DNA from: Deltaproteobacteria bacterium
GTDB taxonomy: Bacteria > Desulfobacterota > Syntrophia > Syntrophales > UBA5619
Length of the DNA stretch: 36,514 nucleotides
Assembly: GCA_021817825.1 (NCBI GenBank)
Contig: JAKAFS010000036.1
Location: 1 to 36,514, forward strand
Reading direction: 5' to 3'
Both the position numbers and the translations under genes were made by a program. Under the pieces are notes generated by a model. That model did no database searches and had not been told where the DNA came from. It worked only from the letters and a program-made list of their open reading frames with translations. Numbering within the stretch: the stretch's first letter is position 1; every line of letters starts with the position of its first letter. Shown one piece after another: positions 9,124-16,621 of this stretch.

Positions 9124-10644
9124 TTAGTTCGTCACCGCCTCCCGGATGTATTTGAACGGGTCCTCGTGAAACCACTCCTTGCGATAGGGCTGCTTCAGGT
9201 TTTCCCTGAGGCGCCGGTTGAAGGACGGGTTCCTGAGGACCCGGTTGATTCTTCTGGCCAGATCGAAGGCGCCGCTGTAGCCGGCGCTGGAAAACCCGCC
9301 GTGCCAGATGGGCACCACCGGCACGCCGGCCTTGGCCGCCCAGACGTTGTCGGCGATGTGTCCCATATAGAGATCAGGCCGCGTCTTTTCAAAGATGTTC
9401 AGCGTTTCATAAGGCTGGATCGTCGCTACATTGACGATCACATCGTCCTGCTTCTCCGTCAGCCGGTCCAGCGACGGCTCGCCGAACTCGTCGTAGTGAT
9501 AGGGACGCACCGCGACGATCGAGAGCCCCAACTCCTGGAGGAAGGCCGCCGTGGCAAAGGCCCGCACTTCGCCTGCCGATACCAGGGCCTTCTTGCCCGC
9601 AAAGGCAGCCCGGAAGGGGGCCAGGGCCTCTTCCAGCTCCCGGGTCTCCTGGGCGATCAGCGCTTCGGCCTCCTTTTCGAGATGGAAAAAGCGGGCAATA
9701 TCCCGCAGCCAGTCGCCCGTCGCGGCAATCCCGATCGGCATGTGCCGGAGGATATAGGGAACGCCGTAACGCTCTTGCAGGTGCTTGAGGAAGTAGTCGT
9801 CATGGGTCGGGCAGCTCGAAATCGACAGGGCCGCCTGGGTCGCATCCACGAACCGCTCCGGATCGGAGTAGCAGGGGAAGACCTGGACGGTCAGCCCCAG
9901 GGCCTGGAGCAGCCGCGTCAGCTCACCCTGCTCGCTCGCCGACATGGAGGCGAAGTTCATCAGGTTCACCAGCCGGCTGCGGCGAATCCGCTCCCGGGCG
10001 ATCTCCAGTTCGTCGACGATCACCGGCGCCTGTCCCTCCCCCTCCCCGCGCGGCAGCAGATGGCGCGAGATGGAATGGAAGATGGCGTCATAGGCCGTCG
10101 CCATGATCTGGGTCTTGAACCCCTCGCAATGGATGGGCAGTATCCGGGCCTGGATCTGCGGCTGCAGGCGGGCGGCCACGCCGTCGATGTCGTCCCCGAT
10201 GATCCCGGGAACGCAGGTCGCCACCACGATGATCGTGGCCGGCCGGAACCGCTGCTCCGCCGCCAGGATCGCCTTTTCGAGCTTCTCCTCGCCGCCCGAG
10301 ACGACATCCCGCTCGTCGAGATTGCTGGTCATCCAGATCGCGCCCTGGGGATTGCGCTCGCCGGACAGGATCTGCCGGTAGCGGACGTTGGCGGTCTGCA
10401 GGTTGATCGCCCCCCCGCAGCCCAACGAGCCGTGCAGAATGACGACCGAGTTGGGCAGCGTCGAGAGCATGGCCGTTCCCGGCAGAAGCTGGCAGATGGA
10501 ACCCTGGCCGAAGCCTCGCTGGTTGGCCTTGAGCCTGCAGCCGCCGAACTGCGCCTTCAGACCGCAGGCGTTGCCGCCATAGACGCATCCGGCCCCGAGC
10601 CGCTCCTCCCGCCGGGGGGCCACTTTTTCGTCGATATCACTCAT
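9124..10644 (-). CDS. Nitrogenase-like component 1, D-type catalytic subunit (MarD/NifD-like)
   Basis: 506 residues; ATG at 10644 follows AAGGTG. P-cluster cysteines are C51, C76 (HGSLGCG) and C144 (ATCVPGIIGDD). The two protein ligands of the active-site metal cofactor also have equivalents: C278 (SSCPTHDDYF, before ERYGVPY, as NifD Cys275 precedes EEKYGIPW) and H448 (IWHGGFSSAGYSG, as NifD His442). In an alignment by eye, NifD Gln191 and His195 correspond to non-matching residues after HCEGFK (172-177). The site therefore probably binds a NifB-derived cluster but is not built for N2. The N-terminus adds cysteines C20, C27 and C36 ahead of the first P-cluster ligand. Likely chemistry: reductive cleavage of a carbon-sulfur bond, inferred from Mar and the neighbouring genes. 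Confidence 0.87.
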   Translation of the reverse strand: MSDIDEKVAPRREERLGAGCVYGGNACGLKAQFGGCRLKANQRGFGQGSICQLLPGTAMLSTLPNSVVILHGSLGCGGAINLQTANVRYRQILSGERNPQGAIWMTSNLDERDVVSGGEEKLEKAILAAEQRFRPATIIVVATCVPGIIGDDIDGVAARLQPQIQARILPIHCEGFKTQIMATAYDAIFHSISRHLLPRGEGEGQAPVIVDELEIARERIRRSRLVNLMNFASMSASEQGELTRLLQALGLTVQVFPCYSDPERFVDATQAALSISSCPTHDDYFLKHLQERYGVPYILRHMPIGIAATGDWLRDIARFFHLEKEAEALIAQETRELEEALAPFRAAFAGKKALVSAGEVRAFATAAFLQELGLSIVAVRPYHYDEFGEPSLDRLTEKQDDVIVNVATIQPYETLNIFEKTRPDLYMGHIADNVWAAKAGVPVVPIWHGGFSSAGYSGAFDLARRINRVLRNPSFNRRLRENLKQPYRKEWFHEDPFKYIREAVTN

Positions 10645-10686
10645 GTGCTTTCACCTTTCTATCTTGATCTTCCGGGGCGCCCCGCA

Positions 10687-11622
10687 TCAGCGCGGAAGTT
10701 CCTGGAAGAGGGGGGTGCTCAGGTAGCGCTCGCCCGTATCGGGGAGGACCGCCACGATGAGCTTCCCCTTGTTTTCCGCCCGCTTCGCCAAGAGAATCGC
10801 AGCAAAGGCCGCGGCCCCGGAACTGATCCCGACGAGCAAGCCCTCTTCCCGGGCAAGCCGTCTTGCCGTTTCAAAAGCCTCGTCGTTTTTCACCTTGATG
10901 ATCTCATCGATGAGCGGGACGTTGAGGACCGCCGGGATAAATCCCGCACCGATCCCCTGGATCTTATGCGGCCCGGCCTGTCCGCCCGAGATGACGGGCG
11001 AATCGTAGGGTTCCACGGCCACGACCTGGAAACCTGGCTTGCGGGTTTTGAGGAGTTCGCCGGCGCCGGTGATCGTCCCCCCCGTGCCGACCCCGCCGAC
11101 CAGAATATCCGCCTTGCCGTCCGTGTCGGCCCAGATCTCCTCACCCGTGGTCCGGCGGTGGATCTCGGGATTGGCGGGATTCTTGAACTGCTGGGGCAGA
11201 AAAGAATGGGGGATCTGGGCAGCCAGTTCCTCGGCCTTGCGGATCGCCCCCCGCATGCCGTCGGCCCCGGGCGTGAGCACCAGCTCCGCGCCGTAGGCGG
11301 CCAGGAGCCGCCGACGCTCCACGCTGAAGGTCTCGGGCATCGTCAAGATCAGACGATACCCCTTGGCCGCGGCCACAAAGGCGAGCGCGATCCCGGTGTT
11401 CCCGCTCGTGGGCTCGATGATGACCGAATCGGGATTCAGGAGCCCCTTCTTTTCGGCGTCCCGGATCATGGCCAAGCCGATCCGGTCCTTGACGCTCCCC
11501 GCCGGGTTGAAGGACTCGATCTTGACCACCACCTCCGCTTCGAGCCCCTGGGTCACGCGCCGGAGCCGCAGCAGGGGCGTCCGGCCGATCAGTTCCGTGA
11601 TATTCTCCGCTATCTTTGCCAT
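10687..11622 (-). CDS. cysK: Cysteine synthase, embedded in the nitrogenase-like operon
   Basis: 311 residues, fold-type II PLP enzyme. The PLP lysine is K45 (AGSVKDRIG), the substrate-binding loop is PTSGNTG (71-77), and the phosphate loop is GVGTGGT. It condenses O-acetylserine with sulfide to give cysteine. ATG at 11622 follows AAAGGAG. A second, similar copy lies at 28550-29473 next to metY. The location is unusual: it sits between the NifH-like and D-type genes, the middle of an operon whose products must be made together. That suggests sulfide released by this operon's enzymes is captured directly. A role with another thiol nucleophile, for example making S-methylcysteine from methanethiol, is possible and cannot be excluded from sequence. 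Confidence 0.93.
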   Translation of the reverse strand: MAKIAENITELIGRTPLLRLRRVTQGLEAEVVVKIESFNPAGSVKDRIGLAMIRDAEKKGLLNPDSVIIEPTSGNTGIALAFVAAAKGYRLILTMPETFSVERRRLLAAYGAELVLTPGADGMRGAIRKAEELAAQIPHSFLPQQFKNPANPEIHRRTTGEEIWADTDGKADILVGGVGTGGTITGAGELLKTRKPGFQVVAVEPYDSPVISGGQAGPHKIQGIGAGFIPAVLNVPLIDEIIKVKNDEAFETARRLAREEGLLVGISSGAAAFAAILLAKRAENKGKLIVAVLPDTGERYLSTPLFQELPR

Positions 11623-11658
11623 CCTATTTTCTCCTTTCCTTCATGAAATCCGCGTAAA

Positions 11659-11719
11659 CCTTGGGAAGCATCATCCCGGAAGCGTGCATTGGAGATTTTT
11701 CGGGTCGAAAATATCCAGC
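11659..11719 (-). repeat. Interspersed repeat, copy A (uninterrupted)
   Basis: About 60 bp in the 130-bp gap between the NifH-like gene and cysK. It is homologous, in inverted orientation, to the two outer blocks of copy B at 7597-7756; the longest shared runs are CATTGGAGATTTTTCGG and TCGAAAA-AT-TCCAGC. Copies A and B thus bracket the cysK-D-K segment as inverted repeats. Rest of the gap: nothing recognised. Confidence 0.65.
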
Positions 11720-11752
11720 ACGGGGAGGGATGGTGATGCCCGAGGCGCCATT

Positions 11753-12634
11753 TCATATGCTGGCAGCGGCAGTGCGCACCTCGCCCGTCTCCAGGGCCAA
11801 CAGTTGATCGGCCCACCCTGCGGCCCAGAGCCGCAGATCCTTGATCTCGAGCGGCGTCGGCACCTTCGATACGCTGTGTTCATAGATCCGGCGCGCCAGC
11901 CGTCTGTAGACGCCGGCCTGTTCCGATTCCGGGAAGGCCTCGATCGTGGTCTTGCCTTGCAGTTCGGACTGGGTGACCGTGACGGACCTGGGCACGTATT
12001 CCAGGATCTGGGTCCCGGTGCGTTCTGCGAAATCGTCCAGCAGATGCCGGGCATAGGGGGCGTTCACGGAGTTGCCGATGACGCCGCCCAGGAGCGCCCC
12101 GCCGGAGTTGGAGTACTTCTGGATCCCCTTGAAGAGGTTGTTGGCCGCATAGATCGCCATGAAATCCGCCGAGGAGACGGTGAAGACATGCTCGGCGATT
12201 CCCTCGCGGATCGGCACGGCAAAGCCGCCGCAGACCACGTCGCCCAGGACGTCGTAGATGACCACGTCCAGATCCAGGTCGTCGTAGACCTTGAGCTGCT
12301 TGAGCTGCTGGACCGCGGTGATGATCCCCCGTCCGGCGCAGCCCACGCCCGGGGCCGGCCCCCCGGCCTCGACGCAGTAGACGCCCCCAAATCCCTTGTG
12401 GACGATCTCGTCGGCCCTCAGCGTCGTCTTTTCCCGCATCGTATCGAGGACCGTGGGAATGTACCTTCCGTCCCTAAGGGTGTTGGTCGAATCGCTCTTG
12501 GGGTCGCAGCCCACCTGCATCACCTTCAGGCCGTCGCGGGCCAGGGCTGCGCTGATGTTGGACGTGGTCGTCGATTTCCCGATCCCGCCCTTGCCGTAGA
12601 TGGCGATCTGTTTTGCCTTCTTCTTCTCTGCCAA
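11753..12634 (-). CDS. NifH-like iron protein (MarH/NifH-like ATP-dependent reductase)
   Basis: 293 residues if it starts at the TTG at 12634, which has GGAGG 8 nt upstream; a second in-frame TTG at 12640 abuts the ribosome site. No in-frame ATG is near. The Walker A motif is GKGGIGKST (14-22). The two cysteines per subunit that bridge the shared [4Fe-4S] cluster are C99 (GVGCAGRG) and C135 (VLGDVVCGGF). The arginine that is ADP-ribosylated in NifH is kept in CAGRG. The protein hydrolyses ATP to push low-potential electrons into the D/K component and normally also assists cofactor maturation. It lies 2 bp after the NifX-like gene. The start region to about residue 190 is strikingly close to true NifH. 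Confidence 0.92.
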   Translation of the reverse strand: MAEKKKAKQIAIYGKGGIGKSTTTSNISAALARDGLKVMQVGCDPKSDSTNTLRDGRYIPTVLDTMREKTTLRADEIVHKGFGGVYCVEAGGPAPGVGCAGRGIITAVQQLKQLKVYDDLDLDVVIYDVLGDVVCGGFAVPIREGIAEHVFTVSSADFMAIYAANNLFKGIQKYSNSGGALLGGVIGNSVNAPYARHLLDDFAERTGTQILEYVPRSVTVTQSELQGKTTIEAFPESEQAGVYRRLARRIYEHSVSKVPTPLEIKDLRLWAAGWADQLLALETGEVRTAAASI

Positions 12635-12636
12635 TG

Positions 12637-13023
12637 TCAAACTCCTCCTTTTCCCTTGATCTTCCGAGCCTCAGCCCCAATGAGCCGTTCCAGAGCCCTA
12701 TCGATGTCCATCGGGGTTTCGTAAACTTTCAAGCCCTGCCGGTTGAGGACCTCGAAGGCCCCCGGCCCGATCCGGGCCGCCAGCACAACCTGGCAATCGG
12801 CCAGGAGCCGGACAACCCCGGCATGGGCCTCCTCTTCCCGCTCTCCGCTATCGGATCGGCAGGAAGGCTCGTTTTCCCTGGTTTCCACAAAGGAAAATCC
12901 GCTCCCTTCCGCCTCGTCTTTGCGTTCCCCATACAAATCATAGATCTGAAAATGGGTCGCCCGGCCGAAGTGCTGATGCACCGTCACCCCGTCCCGGCTC
13001 GCCACCGCTACCCTGGTTGCCAT
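12637..13023 (-). CDS. NifX/NafY-type iron-sulfur cofactor-binding protein
   Basis: 128 residues from the ATG at 13023, the first sensible start after the NifB-like gene ends at 13046; longer frames overlap that gene. It belongs to the small RNase H-like 'dinitrogenase iron-molybdenum cofactor' family, seen in the HQHFGRATHFQIYDLY motif near the N-terminus. Relatives (NifX, NafY, the NifB C-terminal domain) hold the NifB product in transit. Here the partner NifB-like protein lacks a fused NifX domain, so this separate protein may replace it, carrying the 8-iron precursor cluster directly to the D subunit. A glutamate-rich, low-complexity stretch in the middle is probably disordered. The carrier role is inferred. 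Confidence 0.8.
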   Translation of the reverse strand: MATRVAVASRDGVTVHQHFGRATHFQIYDLYGERKDEAEGSGFSFVETRENEPSCRSDSGEREEEAHAGVVRLLADCQVVLAARIGPGAFEVLNRQGLKVYETPMDIDRALERLIGAEARKIKGKGGV

Positions 13024-13045
13024 TCCTCCCTCTCTTCCTTTCTCG

Positions 13046-13945
13046 CTATCCGTGCGAAAAGGTCTCCAATCGCCGGTCATACAATTCACCCGCCAGATCC
13101 TTACCGCCCGGAATCCCGCAGGCGTCGGCCCGGCATTGGCGGCAATGGCGGAAGACCGGCAGATGCGCCTCGGCCGCGGCCCTGGCCTCCTGGAGCATGC
13201 CGCAATCCGGGGCGGGCACCTGCGCCAGCTCGTGGTTGGGGATGAGCGGAATCACGTTCATCATCCCGGCCCCGGCTACAGAAACCGCCCGGGCGATCTC
13301 ACCGATGTGGCGATCGTTGATTCCGGGGATGAGGACCGCGTTGGTCTTCACGACGAGCCCCTGCCTCGCGGCCGCCGCGATCCCGGCCAGCTGCTCGCGG
13401 ATCAGGATCTTTGCCCCTTCCCGGCCTCCGATCCAGCGCCCCTTCCACATGACGCCGGCGTTGATCCGCTCCAGAATGGACGGCTCCACGGCGTTGACCG
13501 TGACGCTCACGGTCCTGACTCCGGCGCCCGCGATCTGCCGGACGAACTTGCGCAGTTGCAGCCCGTTCGTGCTCAGGCAGCCGAGCAACTGCGGAAAGCG
13601 CTGGTGGACCAGGGAGAGGGCGGCCAGGGCGTGGAGCGAGGCCAGCGACTCCCCCGGCCCGGCGACGCCGACCACGGTAAGCTGCGGGCAGAGCGCCAGG
13701 GCCCGCTCGACCAGGTCCGCCGCCGCCTGCGGCGAGAGCACCCCGCGACTGACACCCGGCCGCTGCGTCGTTTTGTCGCAGGGACGCGAGCAGAACCGGC
13801 AGCCGATGTTGCACCCGGGGCTCACGGGCAAATGAATCCGGCCGCAGGTGTTGTGGGCCTCCGGGTTGTAGCAGGGGTGCCGCTTCACCAAGTGGTCGTA
13901 ATCGTCCCGTTTCCGCACCCCTGGTTGTACTTGGACCAACGTCAT
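13046..13945 (-). CDS. NifB-like radical SAM cofactor-assembly enzyme (MarB/NifB-like)
   Basis: 299 residues from the ATG at 13945, with GGGAG 5-6 nt upstream; two earlier in-frame starts (13957 and 13981) lie in or next to the leader terminator and are rejected. The radical-SAM cluster cysteines are C45, C49 and C52 (CNIGCRFC), preceded by HPCYNPEAH. The C-terminal RHCRQCRADACG (C268, C271) is the diagnostic NifB signature for the precursor [4Fe-4S] clusters. NifB fuses two [4Fe-4S] clusters and inserts the central carbon from SAM to make the 8-iron cluster. No NifE, NifN, NifV or NifQ is encoded here, so the product is probably used without molybdenum or homocitrate addition, as proposed for Mar. 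First gene of the operon, behind leader RNA copy 1. Confidence 0.93.
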   Translation of the reverse strand: MTLVQVQPGVRKRDDYDHLVKRHPCYNPEAHNTCGRIHLPVSPGCNIGCRFCSRPCDKTTQRPGVSRGVLSPQAAADLVERALALCPQLTVVGVAGPGESLASLHALAALSLVHQRFPQLLGCLSTNGLQLRKFVRQIAGAGVRTVSVTVNAVEPSILERINAGVMWKGRWIGGREGAKILIREQLAGIAAAARQGLVVKTNAVLIPGINDRHIGEIARAVSVAGAGMMNVIPLIPNHELAQVPAPDCGMLQEARAAAEAHLPVFRHCRQCRADACGIPGGKDLAGELYDRRLETFSHG

Positions 13946-13957
13946 CTTCACTCCCAT

Positions 13958-14060
13958 AAAAAAACCCGCTGTCCGGACCAAACGATCGTCAGGCAGTGGG
14001 CTCTCCTTTGCTGTCTATGTTTGCCCGCAGGCTACATAAACGGATCTCCCTTTCCGCCCT
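13958..14060 (-). ncRNA. Attenuator-like leader RNA, copy 1 (upstream of the NifB-like gene)
   Basis: In RNA sense: GGGAG (14050-14046), 8 nt, AUGUAG (14037-14032) forming the 5' part of a hairpin (GUUUAUGU pairs with ACAUAGAC), about 31 nt, then a terminator stem (CAGUGGG arm 14000-13994 complement, CCCGCUG 13971-13965) and seven U (13964-13958). The same architecture with the same spacings occurs upstream of hcyS and metY. An additional 8-bp stem (14118-14111 with 14096-14089) lies upstream. I see no convincing promoter between cysN and this leader, so it may act as an internal attenuator inside one very long transcript. I do not recognise it as a known riboswitch class. Confidence 0.65.
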
Positions 14061-14148
14061 GGATTTTGCCGACCAGCAGCGACAGCTACAGACCGGGAGC
14101 CTCACCTGTGCCGGTCTGCGGCGTTGAAATCTCCGTACATCCGGTCCA

Positions 14149-15711
14149 TCAAAGCCCCCCGCCGTCGAATTGGGTCGAAACCGGTCGCGGCTCCTTTCGG
14201 TACAGGATCAGATGAATGCGCGCCTCTTCCCGTTCGAAGGTGAACGCCAGGTGATGCTCGAAGGCGATGACGGCAATCTTTTCGATCTGTGAGGGATCGC
14301 TTAATCGGAAGAGCACCCGATTTCCCTGGTCCAGATAGTCGAGGAAGGACGCCGTCGTCTGAAACTCGCTGCTGCCCCTCTCCCGGGTTAGATCGACGAC
14401 ACTGCCCTCCTCGTCGATGGTCAACTTCTCACCCAAGCCGATCCGTTGCGCCGCTTCTCCGGCGGCATCGGCGACACGGCGGATGATGCCGCCTCCGCCG
14501 ATATGGATGCCGTCTTCGATGACGAATCGACCGAACCGAAAGTTCTCTCCGTACAGGTCGGCAGCCAGATCGTTCTTCAAGGCCAGGACCACGTTTCCCA
14601 CCTCCGTCGGGCCGAGTTCCGCAGCATGCCGTTCCGTCACTTCCAGCGTCGCGGAATCGAGCCGCTCCTCGATTACGGCCACCGTGGCCGCTACCTCGGC
14701 CGTGGCCAGTTTCAGCTTATAGACCTGACCGGCCCGGAGGGGTTGCTCGGCAAGCCAGAAGATGCTTGCCCGCAATTCCCGGGTTCTCACAGGCGCATTG
14801 TCGCGATGGCTGATCACCTCGCCCCGTTCCACAAAGAGTTCGTCCTCGGTCGTGACGCCGATGCATTCGCCGGCCGAGGCTGAGGCAAGATCCGGCTGCT
14901 GCCATTTCTCGACGCTTTTGATCCGCGTCGTCTTTCCCGAAGGGAGGAGGGTGACCTTGTCCCCTTTTTTGATCACGCCGGTTTCGACCCGGCCCGCGTA
15001 GATGCGCTTCCCGTCCCATTTATAGATATCCTGGATGGGCAGACGGAGCGGCAGCCCGGCGTCGGCGTGGACGATCCCGAAGGTATCGAGGGCCTCCAGG
15101 ATCGTCGGCCCTTCGTACCAAGGAGTCTTGCCCTGGCGATGGACCATGTTTTCCCCCTCCCGGGCCGAGATGGGGATCACATAGGAGGGGATGATCTTCA
15201 CCGCATGGAGAAAGGCGCGGATATCGCTTTCCACGCGCCGGAATACTTCGCGGTCGTAGCCCACGCCGTCCAGTTTGTTGACGGCCACCACCACTTGACG
15301 AATGCCGAGCAGCGACAGGACGTAGGCATGGCGCTTGGTCTGCTCGCGGACCCCCTCGATCCCGTCTACCAAGAGGATGGCCGCATCGGCGCTCGCGGCG
15401 CCGGTGATCATGTTCTTGAGGAACTGTTTGTGGCCCGGGGCGTCGATGATCACATAGGTGCGCTTGGCGGTTTTGAAGAACGTGGAGGCCGTGTCGATGG
15501 TGATGTTCTGGTCCCGTTCCTCCTCCAAGGCGTCCATCAGATAGGCGAACTCGAATTCCCGGCCCTGGGCGCGGCTGGTGGCCTCGATCTCGATCCGCCG
15601 GCTTTCGGGGATCCGGCCGGTATCGTAGAACAGGCGGCCGATCAGGGTCGATTTGCCGTGGTCCACATGGCCCACGATCACGATTTTCAATGTCTCCAAC
15701 TGGTCACTCAT
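14149..15711 (-). CDS. cysN: Sulfate adenylyltransferase GTPase subunit, with extra C-terminal domain
   Basis: 520 residues. The translation-factor-type GTPase domain has P-loop GHVDHGKS (14-21), switch region NITIDTA, DAPGH and NKLD. Domains 2 and 3 are beta-barrels as in EF-Tu. CysN uses GTP hydrolysis to drive formation of adenosine 5'-phosphosulfate (APS) by CysD. The usual bacterial protein is ~430-475 residues. Here about 85 residues after residue 435 form an additional small domain (beginning near [13 protein letters not shown]) that I do not recognise. No CysC kinase domain is fused and no cysC is present, consistent with direct APS reduction by CysH. ATG at 15711 follows AAGGATGAGA; 79 bp after cysD. 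Confidence 0.94.
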   Translation of the reverse strand: MSDQLETLKIVIVGHVDHGKSTLIGRLFYDTGRIPESRRIEIEATSRAQGREFEFAYLMDALEEERDQNITIDTASTFFKTAKRTYVIIDAPGHKQFLKNMITGAASADAAILLVDGIEGVREQTKRHAYVLSLLGIRQVVVAVNKLDGVGYDREVFRRVESDIRAFLHAVKIIPSYVIPISAREGENMVHRQGKTPWYEGPTILEALDTFGIVHADAGLPLRLPIQDIYKWDGKRIYAGRVETGVIKKGDKVTLLPSGKTTRIKSVEKWQQPDLASASAGECIGVTTEDELFVERGEVISHRDNAPVRTRELRASIFWLAEQPLRAGQVYKLKLATAEVAATVAVIEERLDSATLEVTERHAAELGPTEVGNVVLALKNDLAADLYGENFRFGRFVIEDGIHIGGGGIIRRVADAAGEAAQRIGLGEKLTIDEEGSVVDLTRERGSSEFQTTASFLDYLDQGNRVLFRLSDPSQIEKIAVIAFEHHLAFTFEREEARIHLILYRKEPRPVSTQFDGGGL

Positions 15712-15790
15712 CTTCTCATCCTTATATTTCTGGCTCTTTCCGCAAGCCTCTCCGTCGTCTCACCACCGGGCGCGGACCGCCGGTCCACCA

Positions 15791-16594
15791 TCACATGTAC
15801 CCCCTGGCGCGCAACTTCTGCATGGCATAGGCGTTTTCCTGGTCCTGGGCTCGGCCGGCCCGCTCCGGCGCCTTGATGATTTTCAACTCTTCAATGATCT
15901 CACCGATCGTCGCCGCGGTGGAATCGATCGGCTTGGTGCAGGGGACGCAGCCCAGGGACCGGAACCGCTTCCCGTCCTTGGCGAAGTAGAGCGGGCAGAC
16001 CTCGATCCCCTCCTGTTCGATGTATTCCCAGATATGCAGCTCCGTCCAGTGGAGGATCGGATGGACGCGGATATGGGTGCCGGGGGCAAAGCCCGTATTG
16101 AACTGGTCCCAGAGTTCCGGCGGCTGGTCTTTGTAGGCCCATTCGAAATTCTTGTCCCGGGGAGAAAAGACCCTTTCCTTGGCGCGGCTCCCTTCCTCGT
16201 CCCGGCGGATACCCAGAAAAAGGCCGTGGAAGTCGTTCTCCTCGATCATCCGTGAGAGCCCGTCGGTTTTCAGCTTTTCGCAGCAGAGGAGTCTCCCCTG
16301 CTCGGGTCCCATGCCCGCGGCCAAAGCCGCCTCGTTCCTGCCGACGCGCAGATCGGCGCCCCACAGTTTAGCCATCCGGTCCCGGTAGGCAATCATCTCC
16401 GGATACTTGTACGACGTGTCGATGTGGACCAGGGGAAAGGGCAGCTTTCCGAAGAAGGCCTTCCGGGCCAGATGGATCATCACCGTGGAGTCCTTCCCGA
16501 TGGAATACAGGAGGGCCAGGTTCTCGAATTTCCGGTAGGCCTCGCGAAAGATATAGATGCTCTGGTTTTCCAGTTCCGCAAGTTGTTCGTTCAT
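15791..16594 (-). CDS. cysD: Sulfate adenylyltransferase catalytic subunit
   Basis: 267 residues; PP-loop ATP pyrophosphatase fold with the loop YSIGKDST (30-37), followed by the [13 protein letters not shown] strand and the CCEKLKTD motif typical of CysD. It adenylates sulfate with ATP to form APS, working as a heterodimer with CysN. Near the C-terminus are [10 protein letters not shown] and the basic terminal segment KLRARGYM. It lies between cysH (27 bp upstream) and cysN in a conserved order. No irregularities seen. Confidence 0.96.
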   Translation of the reverse strand: MNEQLAELENQSIYIFREAYRKFENLALLYSIGKDSTVMIHLARKAFFGKLPFPLVHIDTSYKYPEMIAYRDRMAKLWGADLRVGRNEAALAAGMGPEQGRLLCCEKLKTDGLSRMIEENDFHGLFLGIRRDEEGSRAKERVFSPRDKNFEWAYKDQPPELWDQFNTGFAPGTHIRVHPILHWTELHIWEYIEQEGIEVCPLYFAKDGKRFRSLGCVPCTKPIDSTAATIGEIIEELKIIKAPERAGRAQDQENAYAMQKLRARGYM

Positions 16595-16621
16595 ATCGTT
16601 CTCTCTTTAGCTGTGATAGCG

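Noticed and set aside
8995-11646. Very long open frame on the plus strand opposite the D, K and cysK genes (883 codons).
   Set aside because: It is antisense to three genes with clear family motifs. High GC makes stop codons rare on the opposite strand, and its translation is low-complexity (rich in Arg, Gly, Pro, Asp) without any recognisable motif. The same holds for the other plus-strand frames between 1 and 31000.
7776-12634. Chlorophyll-type reductase (ChlLNB/BchXYZ) or F430 enzyme CfbCD.
   Set aside because: All six P-cluster cysteines plus cofactor Cys and His equivalents and a NifB-like partner are present; those enzymes lack the cofactor and NifB. No tetrapyrrole ring genes are linked.
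7776-13945. A true molybdenum nitrogenase operon.
   Set aside because: No NifE, NifN, NifV or NifQ, different gene order with cysK inside, short subunits, apparent loss of N2-pocket residues, and a sulfur-gene setting with shared sulfur leader RNA.
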